From positions 1 through 6,856 of the forward strand of contig JABJPQ010000360.1 of NCBI GenBank assembly GCA_018663815.1: a stretch of 6,856 nucleotides of DNA, in the 5' to 3' direction. Origin of the DNA: Halobacteriovoraceae bacterium. Its GTDB lineage: Bacteria > Bdellovibrionota > Bacteriovoracia > Bacteriovoracales > Bacteriovoracaceae. The notes under the pieces were generated by a model. The model made no database searches, was not told the origin of the DNA, and was given only the letters and a program-made list of their open reading frames with translations. The number at the start of each line of letters is the position of its first letter. The stretch's first letter is position 1. The position numbers and the translations under genes are program-made. This document shows positions 1-6,259 of the stretch, piece after piece.

Positions 1-82
1 GCGTATGCATTTCAACTTCAACAGTTGGGTTTCCACGGGAATCAAGAACTTGACGGGCGATAATCTTAGTTATTTTAGACAT
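1..82 (-). CDS. eno: Enolase, N-terminal fragment (cut by window edge)
   Basis: Enolase interconverts 2-phosphoglycerate and phosphoenolpyruvate in glycolysis, in the cytoplasm. Only the first 27 codons lie in the window. They read [17 protein letters not shown] and continue [10 protein letters not shown]. The block [16 protein letters not shown] is the near-invariant start of bacterial enolases, so the identification is firm despite the short length. The ATG at 82 is preceded by a clear AAGGAG. The gene lies 48 bases downstream of serC on the same strand and is probably co-transcribed with it. The catalytic residues lie outside the window and cannot be checked. Confidence 0.93.
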   Translation of the reverse strand, partial: MSKITKIIARQVLDSRGNPTVEVEMHT

Positions 83-87
83 ATAAT

Positions 88-93
88 CTCCTT
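88..93 (-). promoter_or_regulatory. Ribosome binding site of eno
   Basis: AAGGAG on the minus strand, five bases before the ATG at 82. It fixes the enolase start and suggests efficient translation, as expected for a highly expressed glycolytic gene. Confidence 0.8.
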
Positions 94-130
94 AGTATTT
101 TTTGGAAACTATAGCTTACTAAATAGAGAA

Positions 131-1246
131 TTACGAATAGTTTTCAATGGCCAAGGAAATGATTTTAGTTAATTTTTGCAAGTCTGCCAGGCTATTATTA
201 TGAAATAGGGAAATGCGAAACTGATTGCGACCAAGCTTACGATAGGCTTCAATATCTTGCACCACACCCATTTTACGTAATTTCTGGGTTAAATCACTCG
301 CGGAGTATTTCTCATCTAAATCAATCGTAGCAACACTTTGAGACCGATACTTCTCCTCGGTGACAAAACAATTTAAATACTCTTTATCTTTAGCCCAAGT
401 ATATATAAACTCAGCTTTTTTCTTTGCTAGTTCAATAACTTTATCCTGGCTCAATTCATTAAGCTTTTTAATTTGTTCATTTAGTAAAAAGATTGTTGAA
501 ATGGCTGGTGTGTTATAAGTCTGATTTTTTAATGAATTTTCAATGGCAAACTTCCAACTCATAACCTTGGGCACATACTCTGACCGATCATAAAGACTTT
601 TGGCCCGGGCCAGGGCTTTGGGAGACATAATCGCAACATAAAATCCTCCCTCACTAGCAAATACTTTTTGGGGTGAAAAAAAGTAGAGATCAACTTTATT
701 AAAATCAACTTTAATTTGCCCTGCTCCACTGGTGGCATCAACGGCCAATAATACATCTTTTGAAACAACGGGTAAGTCAGCAATTTGTACTCCGGTAGAT
801 GTTTCATTCAGAGTACAACAAATCATATCCACATCATCACTGGGTTCAATCTCTAGACCTGCTCCGAAATTAACAGCTTGTTGTGATACTTCTAACCACG
901 GTATATTTTTATGGGAGTCATACCATTTATTTGAAAATTCCCCCATCACGTAATGAAGCGATGATTTTTTGACTAAGCCTAAACCAATCATATCAAACAA
1001 AAATGTCGCACCACCATTACCTATAATCACCTCATATTCGGCTGGTAGATTAAAGTATTTTTTTAAGCCAGCTTGAACTTCTTGACACAGATTTCTAACG
1101 GCCGATTGCCTATGACTCGTTCCAAGTAAAGCTTTACCCGACGCAAGTAAATTTGCTAAGTGCTCAACAGGAACAAGGGATGGACCTACTCCAAAGCGAG
1201 GATCTGTAGGGTAAAGATCTTTAGCTATTTCCAAGGATTCAAACAT
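131..1246 (-). CDS. serC: Phosphoserine aminotransferase, actinobacterial-type
   Basis: This PLP enzyme transfers an amino group from glutamate to 3-phosphohydroxypyruvate, giving O-phosphoserine, the second step of serine synthesis; it is cytoplasmic. The 371 residues are full length for the family. Visible landmarks are PRFGVGPS (16-23), GTSHR (42-46, phosphate/substrate-binding region), NGGAT (77-81, PLP phosphate region), NETSTG (147-152), VDATSGAG (169-176, with Asp170 as the likely pyridine-N partner), SPQK (191-194, with Lys194 as the likely Schiff-base lysine), NSLKNQTYNTPA (237-248) and AYRKLGRNQFRI (334-345). These match the mycobacterial/actinobacterial SerC subtype, recalled from known sequences, rather than the E. 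coli type that starts FNFSAGPA. The ATG at 1246 has GGAG six bases upstream. Enolase follows 48 bases downstream, and both enzymes draw on the phosphoglycerate pool. Confidence 0.93.
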   Translation of the reverse strand: MFESLEIAKDLYPTDPRFGVGPSLVPVEHLANLLASGKALLGTSHRQSAVRNLCQEVQAGLKKYFNLPAEYEVIIGNGGATFLFDMIGLGLVKKSSLHYVMGEFSNKWYDSHKNIPWLEVSQQAVNFGAGLEIEPSDDVDMICCTLNETSTGVQIADLPVVSKDVLLAVDATSGAGQIKVDFNKVDLYFFSPQKVFASEGGFYVAIMSPKALARAKSLYDRSEYVPKVMSWKFAIENSLKNQTYNTPAISTIFLLNEQIKKLNELSQDKVIELAKKKAEFIYTWAKDKEYLNCFVTEEKYRSQSVATIDLDEKYSASDLTQKLRKMGVVQDIEAYRKLGRNQFRISLFHNNSLADLQKLTKIISLAIENYS

Positions 1247-1405
1247 TAACTACTCCAAATTTTACAAATTAAACTACCAGTAAGTTTAGGCCGAAAAAGG
1301 ATAATGAGTAAATATGCGCATAGTAACTTGATCAATACTTTGTATTATCTAAATTCGATCAAACTATATTCTTTACTAAAGGAATTTGTTTGAGATAATT
1401 TTAGT
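1247..1405. other. Divergent intergenic region between serC and the barrel-matrixin operon
   Basis: This 159-base non-coding gap separates two divergent units and must hold both promoters. The serC candidate is listed separately. For the plus strand the best I can see is TTGTAT (1340-1345) with TATATT (1365-1370), at a long 19-base spacing, so it is weak. GATCAA occurs twice (1330-1335 and 1357-1362), 27 bases apart. No strong hairpin or small gene is visible. Confidence 0.4.
1307..1335 (-). promoter_or_regulatory. Candidate sigma-70-like promoter of serC
   Basis: On the minus strand, TTGATC (1335-1330) is followed after 17 bases by TTTACT (1312-1307). The expected transcription start near 1300 would give a leader of about 54 bases containing the GGAG of serC. 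The -35 box sits inside the palindrome TTGATCAA. Found by eye in AT-rich DNA, so it is only a candidate. Confidence 0.35.
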
Positions 1406-2002
1406 ATGAACACTCGATACCTGATTGTTTTTGTTTTGCTATTTAGCTTCAAAAGCCACGCCTTTAACCTCACTAAATTTGAGCACCTAAACTTACAGAT
1501 GGGTACTTGGTTAGAGAACCTAGGCCAAACAAGATCCAGTACTAGCGGAGCAACCAATGGGTTTGAGATCATTCCTTATATTGGAGTCGGTCTTGAATAT
1601 AATATCGCACCACAGTTTCTGTTCTCTCCTGAGATTGGCTGGGTTATTCAAAGAACGGAAGATGAAGTTAGTAAAAATATTTTTTTCTTACGAGGTGATT
1701 TTAGCTACCAAGTAAAAAAATGGCTTAAACTAAAATTAGGCAGTACTTTTATCATGCAAACTTATTCTGGAGATGGTGGAGAAGATACTCTTCCAAATGG
1801 AGACTCACAGGAGGTCTATTTTATTCCTGAGGAAAGAAGAACCGCTTATAACCAAACGCTAGATATCGGTGTTGAATTTATTAAAAAAAATAAAAGTATT
1901 CGCTTACAAAATTATATTTATGCTTGGAACCAAGACGAAGAAAGAATGACATCCTACTCTCTTTCGTTTAACTATTTTATTCCCCTTGAGGACTTATTAT
2001 GA
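1406..2002 (+). CDS. Secreted beta-barrel-like envelope protein, function unknown
   Basis: The 198-residue precursor has a typical Sec signal peptide: basic start (MNTR), hydrophobic core (residues 5-14) and likely cleavage after SHA at residue 19. The mature part is rich in alternating hydrophobic and polar stretches with many aromatic residues, as in outer-membrane beta-barrels. Examples are residues 53-81, 91-121 and 147-192, the last ending in the strand-like YSLSFNYF. An acidic, Gly/Asp-rich segment (about 121-136) could be a surface loop. I do not recognise a named family; a small eight-strand barrel or a periplasmic beta-protein is possible. The ribosome binding site is weak (GAG about 12 bases before the ATG), and a purine-rich AAAGGA lies too far upstream. 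The stop codon overlaps the ATG of the matrixin gene (ATGA), so the two are probably translationally coupled and work in the same process. Confidence 0.75.
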   Translation: MNTRYLIVFVLLFSFKSHAFNLTKFEHLNLQMGTWLENLGQTRSSTSGATNGFEIIPYIGVGLEYNIAPQFLFSPEIGWVIQRTEDEVSKNIFFLRGDFSYQVKKWLKLKLGSTFIMQTYSGDGGEDTLPNGDSQEVYFIPEERRTAYNQTLDIGVEFIKKNKSIRLQNYIYAWNQDEERMTSYSLSFNYFIPLEDLL

Positions 2003-2817
2003 AGCTGTTTATATTATGCTTACTTGTGAGCTCACAAGCATGGGCCTTTAGATTAAGTACCAATATTAATGCAACCTTTGCAGATAAAAATGTAAAGATT
2101 TTTGTCACCTCTAATAGCACTTGTACTCAAGCAGGTATTAGTCCCGCTGAATTGCTTGAAATTGCGGTTGATGGAGTCAATAAGTTTTGGAATACAGTTC
2201 CAACTTCATCACTGCGGCTTGAGCGAGGTGGAATTTTAAATACCACCAATCCTCTTTTTTTAACCGGTATCCTTTGTGCAAGTGATAGTGAAAGTACTTG
2301 TGATGTAACGACGTCTGTTCCAGCTGTCACAGATATTGTTATTGCTTGTAACAACAACACGACTGATAATTTTCCCTCTGCTAGCTATCTAGGTCTAAGT
2401 GCTCCAACTGTTTTATCTGGTAGCAAGATTAAGGGGAGTATAATCCTCATCAATGATTCTGCTGCAAGTGCTTTTTCTAAACTTTCAAGAAGTGAAATGG
2501 AAAGTGTTTTGGCCCATGAAATCGGGCACGCTATTGGCATTGGCCACTCTAATAAAAACGAAGCCCTTATGTATTATAAAAATTCTGATAAAATGCATCG
2601 TCTGGCCCAAGATGATATCGATGCTATTAGCTATCTCTACCCTAATAAGCTCGATGGCTGTGGGCTCTTTGGCGGTATTATCAATTTCAATCAAAAAAAC
2701 AAAAATGGTAATAATTTCATATTAAGCTTAATTTTTGGCTTAAGCCTAGGGTTACTGCTAAACTTCGCGACTAAACATATTACCCGTCACGTTAAAACTG
2801 ATAGACAGTTAAGCTAA
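1999..2817 (+). CDS. Matrixin-type zinc metalloprotease with C-terminal membrane anchor
   Basis: A secreted zinc endopeptidase of the metzincin/matrixin group (MEROPS M10-like). A signal peptide covers residues 1-16 (cleavage likely after AWA). The catalytic signature HEIGHAIGIGH occupies 173-183: His173, His177 and His183 are the expected zinc ligands and Glu174 the general base. The Met-turn follows as EALMYY with Met191, then LAQDDIDAISYLYP (202-215), a typical matrixin ending. Cys42, Cys93, Cys101 and Cys117 could form disulfides. I see no propeptide with a PRCGxPD cysteine switch. After the catalytic domain come DGCG (219-222), an Asn-rich linker (229-239), one hydrophobic span (about 240-256) and a basic tail, which resembles a membrane anchor or sorting signal. 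The gene overlaps the upstream barrel gene by four bases, so an envelope-associated or exported partnership is likely. The substrate cannot be told. Confidence 0.9.
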   Translation: MKLFILCLLVSSQAWAFRLSTNINATFADKNVKIFVTSNSTCTQAGISPAELLEIAVDGVNKFWNTVPTSSLRLERGGILNTTNPLFLTGILCASDSESTCDVTTSVPAVTDIVIACNNNTTDNFPSASYLGLSAPTVLSGSKIKGSIILINDSAASAFSKLSRSEMESVLAHEIGHAIGIGHSNKNEALMYYKNSDKMHRLAQDDIDAISYLYPNKLDGCGLFGGIINFNQKNKNGNNFILSLIFGLSLGLLLNFATKHITRHVKTDRQLS

Positions 2818-2835
2818 TTTCTTGTAAAAACGGGG

Positions 2836-2949
2836 ATGGATTTAAACCAAAATAAAACAAAAAAAACATTTCACCGCTACATTCTAGTAGGGGTTGCGAT
2901 GATGACATTAAACTTAGCGCTTATCATGATTTTATCAAATTCTATCTAA
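2836..2949 (+). CDS. Possible 37-residue single-span membrane peptide
   Basis: An ATG-to-TAA ORF starting 18 bases after the matrixin stop. The product has a basic N-terminus (MDLNQNKTKKTFHR) and a hydrophobic span over about 16-33 (ILVGVAMMTLNLALIMIL), which predicts a single inner-membrane helix with the N-terminus inside. It could be the third gene of the barrel-matrixin operon. Against it, the only Shine-Dalgarno-like bases (GGGG) touch the ATG, though translation could be coupled to the preceding gene. An in-frame ATG at codon 22 has AGGGG at a better distance but would give only 16 residues. The last eight bases overlap the end of the converging aminopeptidase gene. I know no homologue. 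Confidence 0.38.
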   Translation: MDLNQNKTKKTFHRYILVGVAMMTLNLALIMILSNSI

Positions 2950-4681
2950 AACTAGTTCCACGCTTACTACACTCAGCTTCGTATTCTTCCAACCAAACAT
3001 TCTCTTGAATACTAAGCATTAACTTATTAATCAATAAAGGTTCAAAACCTATATAAACGAGATTTTCAAATTGTAAAAAACCTTCAAATTTAGCATGTTT
3101 TTTTACAAGAGCAATATTTTCCAGTCGTACACCCCCAAAGCCAGGTATATAAATCCCAGGCTCCATCGAGACAACTTGCCCAGGTTTAAATTCCTCAGCT
3201 CTACCAGAAGAAATTGAAACTCCACCTTCATGTACGTGAATACCAACTCCATGCCCAGTACCATGAGCATAATCATACCCTACCTGGAATAGGGGTTGTC
3301 TACAAATAGCATCCAAACCATTACTCTTTGTTCCGGCTTTAAAGACAGCATTTTGTAATTGCAGAATTGATTTTAAAACCAAGGTGTAAATTTCCTTATG
3401 TTCTTCACTTGCTTCAATAGCACCACCAATAAAAGTCCGTGTCGTATCTGTTGCAAAACCACTGGCAAAATATCCACCAGAATCAAGTAAGATCATACTA
3501 TTATCTTTAATCATGACATTAGGTTTTGGATCGCTGTAATGGATAATCGAGCCGTTTGCATCAACACCAGCAATCGTACCAAAACTTTGATCTATGGCCC
3601 CTTGCTCTTTATACATAACAGTTGTTTGGTTATAAAGATCAAGTTCAGAGACTTCGTTACCTTCTTTTCGTTGGTTTTTAACCCACTTAATAGTGTTAAA
3701 AATGGCTTGATCCGCTTTTTGAAATGAATCCTTAATAACTTTAATCTCTCCCTCTTCTTTTATCGAGTGATATTCAGTTAAACCACCTTGTTTATTAAAA
3801 AGTTTCTCTGCCCCCATAATATTTTCCAAAATAAGGTAAGCTTGGGCATTTAGCATGCGTTTATCAATCATCATTTTATTGATTTCATAATTTGCTAATA
3901 TTTTAGTCACTAATGGTTTCAAATCAGAGTTATCACAGTTAATAAATTCGATCGTTGGATCATGGCATTCAAACTCTACGCCTTTATCCAAAAACACATA
4001 GAGCTTATCAAAGGTAGCAAGTCCTTTACCTAGAAATGAACTGAGATATGGAAGATGATAGCCACGACAGTTTGCAAGCCAAGCAAGACTATCTGTTGTC
4101 GTAATAAAGTAAGCTTCATTTTTATTAGCAATAATTTTACTCAGCTTCTCGTTAGTATCACTTCCTCTAAGTTCTCTTGGAAGGTGATTTACTTTTCCAA
4201 GGGGAGGCATTTTTTCAAAGTTTACCACACTGGTAAGTTCATCATTATTTAGGGCCATAAAGTCAAAATTCTCAACTAAGTACTCGTAAAATGCTGCAGG
4301 AGTTCTGTTGGCCTCAAAGCCAACCTTTTTATATTTTCCGGCCACAAGATCATCTTTAAGAACTTTTATATTTCCTTTATCCATCCCAGTTTTTACAACT
4401 TCAATTTGATCTAAGTCGCACTCAAGGTCTGCTTGCTCATGATATCGGCCATCCACATAAAGCTTAACTTTACCTTCTCGTGGAATAATAACCTCAGCTG
4501 TTGAACCAGAAAATCCTGTAAAATAATATCGATGACAATTTTCCATTGGAACATATTCATTTAAGTATTGATCAAAACTTGTCATAAAAAAAACGTCTAC
4601 GTTAATCTCATGCATATAGGCTTGGATAAGTTTTATGTTTTCTTTAATCACTGTATTTGAGAGTTTGAAGTTGGAGCTCAT
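2942..4681 (-). CDS. Xaa-Pro aminopeptidase, three-domain M24B metallopeptidase
   Basis: It removes N-terminal residues that precede proline, using two metal ions, usually manganese, in the cytoplasm. At 579 residues it has the three-domain layout of eukaryotic-like aminopeptidase P (XPNPEP1 type) rather than the shorter, roughly 440-residue PepP of E. coli. Two creatinase-like N-terminal domains (about 10-160 and 170-305) precede the pita-bread catalytic domain (about 310-540). The metal ligands are all visible: Asp400 (LLDSGG), Asp412 (ATDTTRT), His477 (HGTGHGVG), Glu507 (SMEPGIY) and Glu521 (VRLENI). Candidate catalytic histidines are His381 (IIHYSD) and His484 (HVHEGG). The C-terminal extension (about 545-579) is usual for the long form. 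The ATG has AAAGGA five bases upstream (4692-4687). There is no signal peptide. It is a likely peptide-recycling enzyme and stands alone, without an operon partner in the window. Confidence 0.93.
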   Translation of the reverse strand: MSSNFKLSNTVIKENIKLIQAYMHEINVDVFFMTSFDQYLNEYVPMENCHRYYFTGFSGSTAEVIIPREGKVKLYVDGRYHEQADLECDLDQIEVVKTGMDKGNIKVLKDDLVAGKYKKVGFEANRTPAAFYEYLVENFDFMALNNDELTSVVNFEKMPPLGKVNHLPRELRGSDTNEKLSKIIANKNEAYFITTTDSLAWLANCRGYHLPYLSSFLGKGLATFDKLYVFLDKGVEFECHDPTIEFINCDNSDLKPLVTKILANYEINKMMIDKRMLNAQAYLILENIMGAEKLFNKQGGLTEYHSIKEEGEIKVIKDSFQKADQAIFNTIKWVKNQRKEGNEVSELDLYNQTTVMYKEQGAIDQSFGTIAGVDANGSIIHYSDPKPNVMIKDNSMILLDSGGYFASGFATDTTRTFIGGAIEASEEHKEIYTLVLKSILQLQNAVFKAGTKSNGLDAICRQPLFQVGYDYAHGTGHGVGIHVHEGGVSISSGRAEEFKPGQVVSMEPGIYIPGFGGVRLENIALVKKHAKFEGFLQFENLVYIGFEPLLINKLMLSIQENVWLEEYEAECSKRGTSFR

Positions 4682-4856
4682 ATCTATCCTTTAAATTATA
4701 TTTGTAATAAGAGCATTCTAAGTCGTTTTAATCACATTAGAAAGGAACATAAAAGCTTAATATTACGTATTTATTGATAAAAAAGCTAAAGTTTTTCCTT
4801 AAAAACTCGATAATTATTATTGTTAAACAAAAATTAAGACTTATTTGGGGGAAATA
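4682..4856. other. Divergent intergenic region between the aminopeptidase gene and a small membrane ORF
   Basis: A 175-base, very AT-rich gap between divergent genes. It holds the ribosome binding site of the aminopeptidase gene (4687-4692) and a poor candidate promoter for the small ORF, TATTAT at 4815-4820 with no good -35. No hairpin, repeat or extra ORF of note is visible. Confidence 0.4.
4847..4852 (+). promoter_or_regulatory. Ribosome binding site of the 39-residue ORF
   Basis: GGGGGA ending four bases before the ATG at 4857. It stands out against the AT-rich surroundings and supports translation of the small ORF. Confidence 0.6.
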
Positions 4857-4976
4857 ATGAGTATCAAGTTTGGATCACTAATCGTTTTAATGGTCATCAT
4901 CTTTGTTGCAAAAATTTCATTAGAGAATATGAATGCAGCACAGGCTAAAGAAATAAGAATTACAAAATTAAAGTAA
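4857..4976 (+). CDS. 39-residue single-span membrane peptide, unknown function
   Basis: An ATG-to-TAA ORF with a well-placed GGGGGA (4847-4852) upstream of its start, which is the best argument that it is translated. The product starts MSIKFGSLIVLMVIIFVAK: a short basic start, then a hydrophobic helix over about 5-18. A polar tail follows that ends in the basic ITKLK. It could be a one-helix inner-membrane peptide. NAAQA (26-30) also resembles a signal-peptidase site, which would leave a nine-residue basic peptide, but this is less likely. It stands alone on its strand and its last nine bases overlap the 3' end of the converging murD. I recognise no family. Confidence 0.55.
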   Translation: MSIKFGSLIVLMVIIFVAKISLENMNAAQAKEIRITKLK

Positions 4977-6224
4977 TGCTTGAACTAATTTTTCAAATGC
5001 CTCACCTCGGGCCATATAATTTTGGTACTGATCAAAAGATGGAAAACCGGGACTAAATAAGACGGCCGAAGTATATTCAAATTTAATATCATCGATAACA
5101 TCTTCTAATCGCTCAATTTCAATAACTTTAAGATATTTACCTAAGCTTCTATTAATATCAAGACGACTCTCACCTATCGCATAGACTTGTTTTATGCAAG
5201 TATGGGTTCGTAGTTCTTTAAAAATATCTTTTTCATGAGATCGTAACTTCCCACCTAAAATTAAGATTATCTTTTTTCCGGTAAATGCCTTAACCGCGGC
5301 AATGGTTGCAGCTGGATTTGTGCTTTTAGCATCATTATAAAAATCAACTTGTTTAAATGTTCGCACAAACTCTAAGCGGTACTTCACACCGGCAAAAGTA
5401 TTAATTAAATTTTGGATAACTGCTGGGTAGTTTTGAATCTCACAAAACTTTAAAACGTGTTCGACCACGGAAAAGTTTAATTTATTATGTTCACTAACAA
5501 GTTTAGAGTTAGAAAAGTCGTGGCCCTCAATTGGTTTAAAAACTTTTTTTATGGCCTTAGTTTTTACGTATTGTAAGTCATCTGGGGCTAGGTACAGATC
5601 AGTTGCCTGTTGATTCATAACAATATTTAGTTTTGCATTTTTATACTCAAGCGGGTCAGAATATCTTTCCATATGACTAGGAGTAATATTTAAGATGATG
5701 GCCATATTTGCTCGAAACTCATCCATTAGTTCTAACTGAAAACTGGATAACTCGAGTACAATGATATCAACGTTTTCCTCGCTCAATAAAAGCTCACATA
5801 AGGGCACACCAATATTACCACCTAAAAAAACGCTCTTACCACTAGCTTCTAAAGCTTTCGCAATCATCGTGGCCGTAGTTGTTTTGCCATTTGTTCCCGT
5901 AATAGCAATTATGGGTTGGGATAATCTTTGAGCAGCAAATTCGACCTCACAGATTTTTTTAATGTGCTTAAATGGTTTTAATGCTGAAATCTTGGGGGAG
6001 ATGCCTGGTGAAATAATAATAAGCTCAATCTCATTGGCCAAATCAGCTGCTTCGTCTTGATCAAAACACTGATCATGATTGATATAAGTTAGTACTTCAT
6101 CTTTAGATGACCACGATTCAAGTTTTCCTTGATTAATGGCCACAACATCATGGTCGGTTTTAGTTTTTAAATATTTTAAAGCTGATAGGCCAGAAACACC
6201 CATTCCCCAAATAGCAATTTTCAT
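4968..6224 (-). CDS. murD: UDP-N-acetylmuramoyl-L-alanine--D-glutamate ligase
   Basis: MurD adds D-glutamate to UDP-MurNAc-L-alanine with ATP, in the cytoplasm, during peptidoglycan precursor synthesis. I place the start at the ATG at 6224 (MKIAIWGMGVSG), giving 418 residues. The frame stays open to an ATG at 6293, but that adds 23 residues with no MurD similarity and overlaps the divergent gene. In the 418-residue numbering: N-terminal nucleotide-sugar domain (1-95); ATP loop GTNGKTTT (110-117, Lys114); ELSSFQLE (158-165); NITPSHMERY (179-188) with His184; YKNAKL with Lys198, the position carbamylated in E. coli MurD; NDAKSTNPAAT (297-307), where the usual form is NDSKATN; LILGG (321-325); SPGFPSFDQYQNYMARGEAF (391-410), the C-terminal ligase motif. 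All three Mur ligase domains are present. No dcw-cluster neighbour is seen: the gene lies between a small ORF and a methyltransferase. No Shine-Dalgarno precedes the start. Confidence 0.94.
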   Translation of the reverse strand: MKIAIWGMGVSGLSALKYLKTKTDHDVVAINQGKLESWSSKDEVLTYINHDQCFDQDEAADLANEIELIIISPGISPKISALKPFKHIKKICEVEFAAQRLSQPIIAITGTNGKTTTATMIAKALEASGKSVFLGGNIGVPLCELLLSEENVDIIVLELSSFQLELMDEFRANMAIILNITPSHMERYSDPLEYKNAKLNIVMNQQATDLYLAPDDLQYVKTKAIKKVFKPIEGHDFSNSKLVSEHNKLNFSVVEHVLKFCEIQNYPAVIQNLINTFAGVKYRLEFVRTFKQVDFYNDAKSTNPAATIAAVKAFTGKKIILILGGKLRSHEKDIFKELRTHTCIKQVYAIGESRLDINRSLGKYLKVIEIERLEDVIDDIKFEYTSAVLFSPGFPSFDQYQNYMARGEAFEKLVQALL

Positions 6225-6230
6225 AAACAT

Positions 6231-6259
6231 AGTATATGCTGTGCCCATGTTGCTTGCAA
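6231..6259 (-). promoter_or_regulatory. Candidate murD promoter giving a leaderless transcript
   Basis: On the minus strand, TTGCAA (6259-6254) is followed after exactly 17 bases by TATACT (6236-6231), a good sigma-70-like match. Counting seven bases beyond the -10 box puts the transcription start at 6224, the A of the murD ATG. This would explain why murD has no Shine-Dalgarno sequence. The -35 box lies inside the first codons of the divergent methyltransferase gene. Confidence 0.5.

Noticed and set aside
1269..1285. Hairpin-like inverted repeat AAACT...AGTTT upstream of serC
   Set aside because: The stem is only five base pairs, mostly A-T, with no T-run, so it is not a terminator or a convincing riboswitch.
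1328..1362. Repeated GATCAA and the palindrome TTGATCAA as an operator
   Set aside because: The repeat is only six bases, its spacing is uneven and no regulator gene is nearby. It is too short to separate from chance at this base composition.
2453..2725. A 90-codon open frame inside the matrixin gene, and similar open frames opposite serC and the aminopeptidase gene
   Set aside because: They lie wholly within well-supported genes, have no ribosome binding sites of note and encode no recognisable domain; they are shadows of the real frames.
2818..2949. A bidirectional terminator between the matrixin operon and the aminopeptidase gene
   Set aside because: I find no GC-rich inverted repeat here; the A-rich stretch at 2849-2868 has no stem before it.
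4687..4700. A perfect TATAAT on the minus strand (4700-4695) as promoter of the aminopeptidase gene
   Set aside because: Transcription would start inside or just after the AAAGGA ribosome binding site and destroy its use, and no acceptable -35 lies 16-18 bases upstream. It is likely chance in AT-rich DNA.
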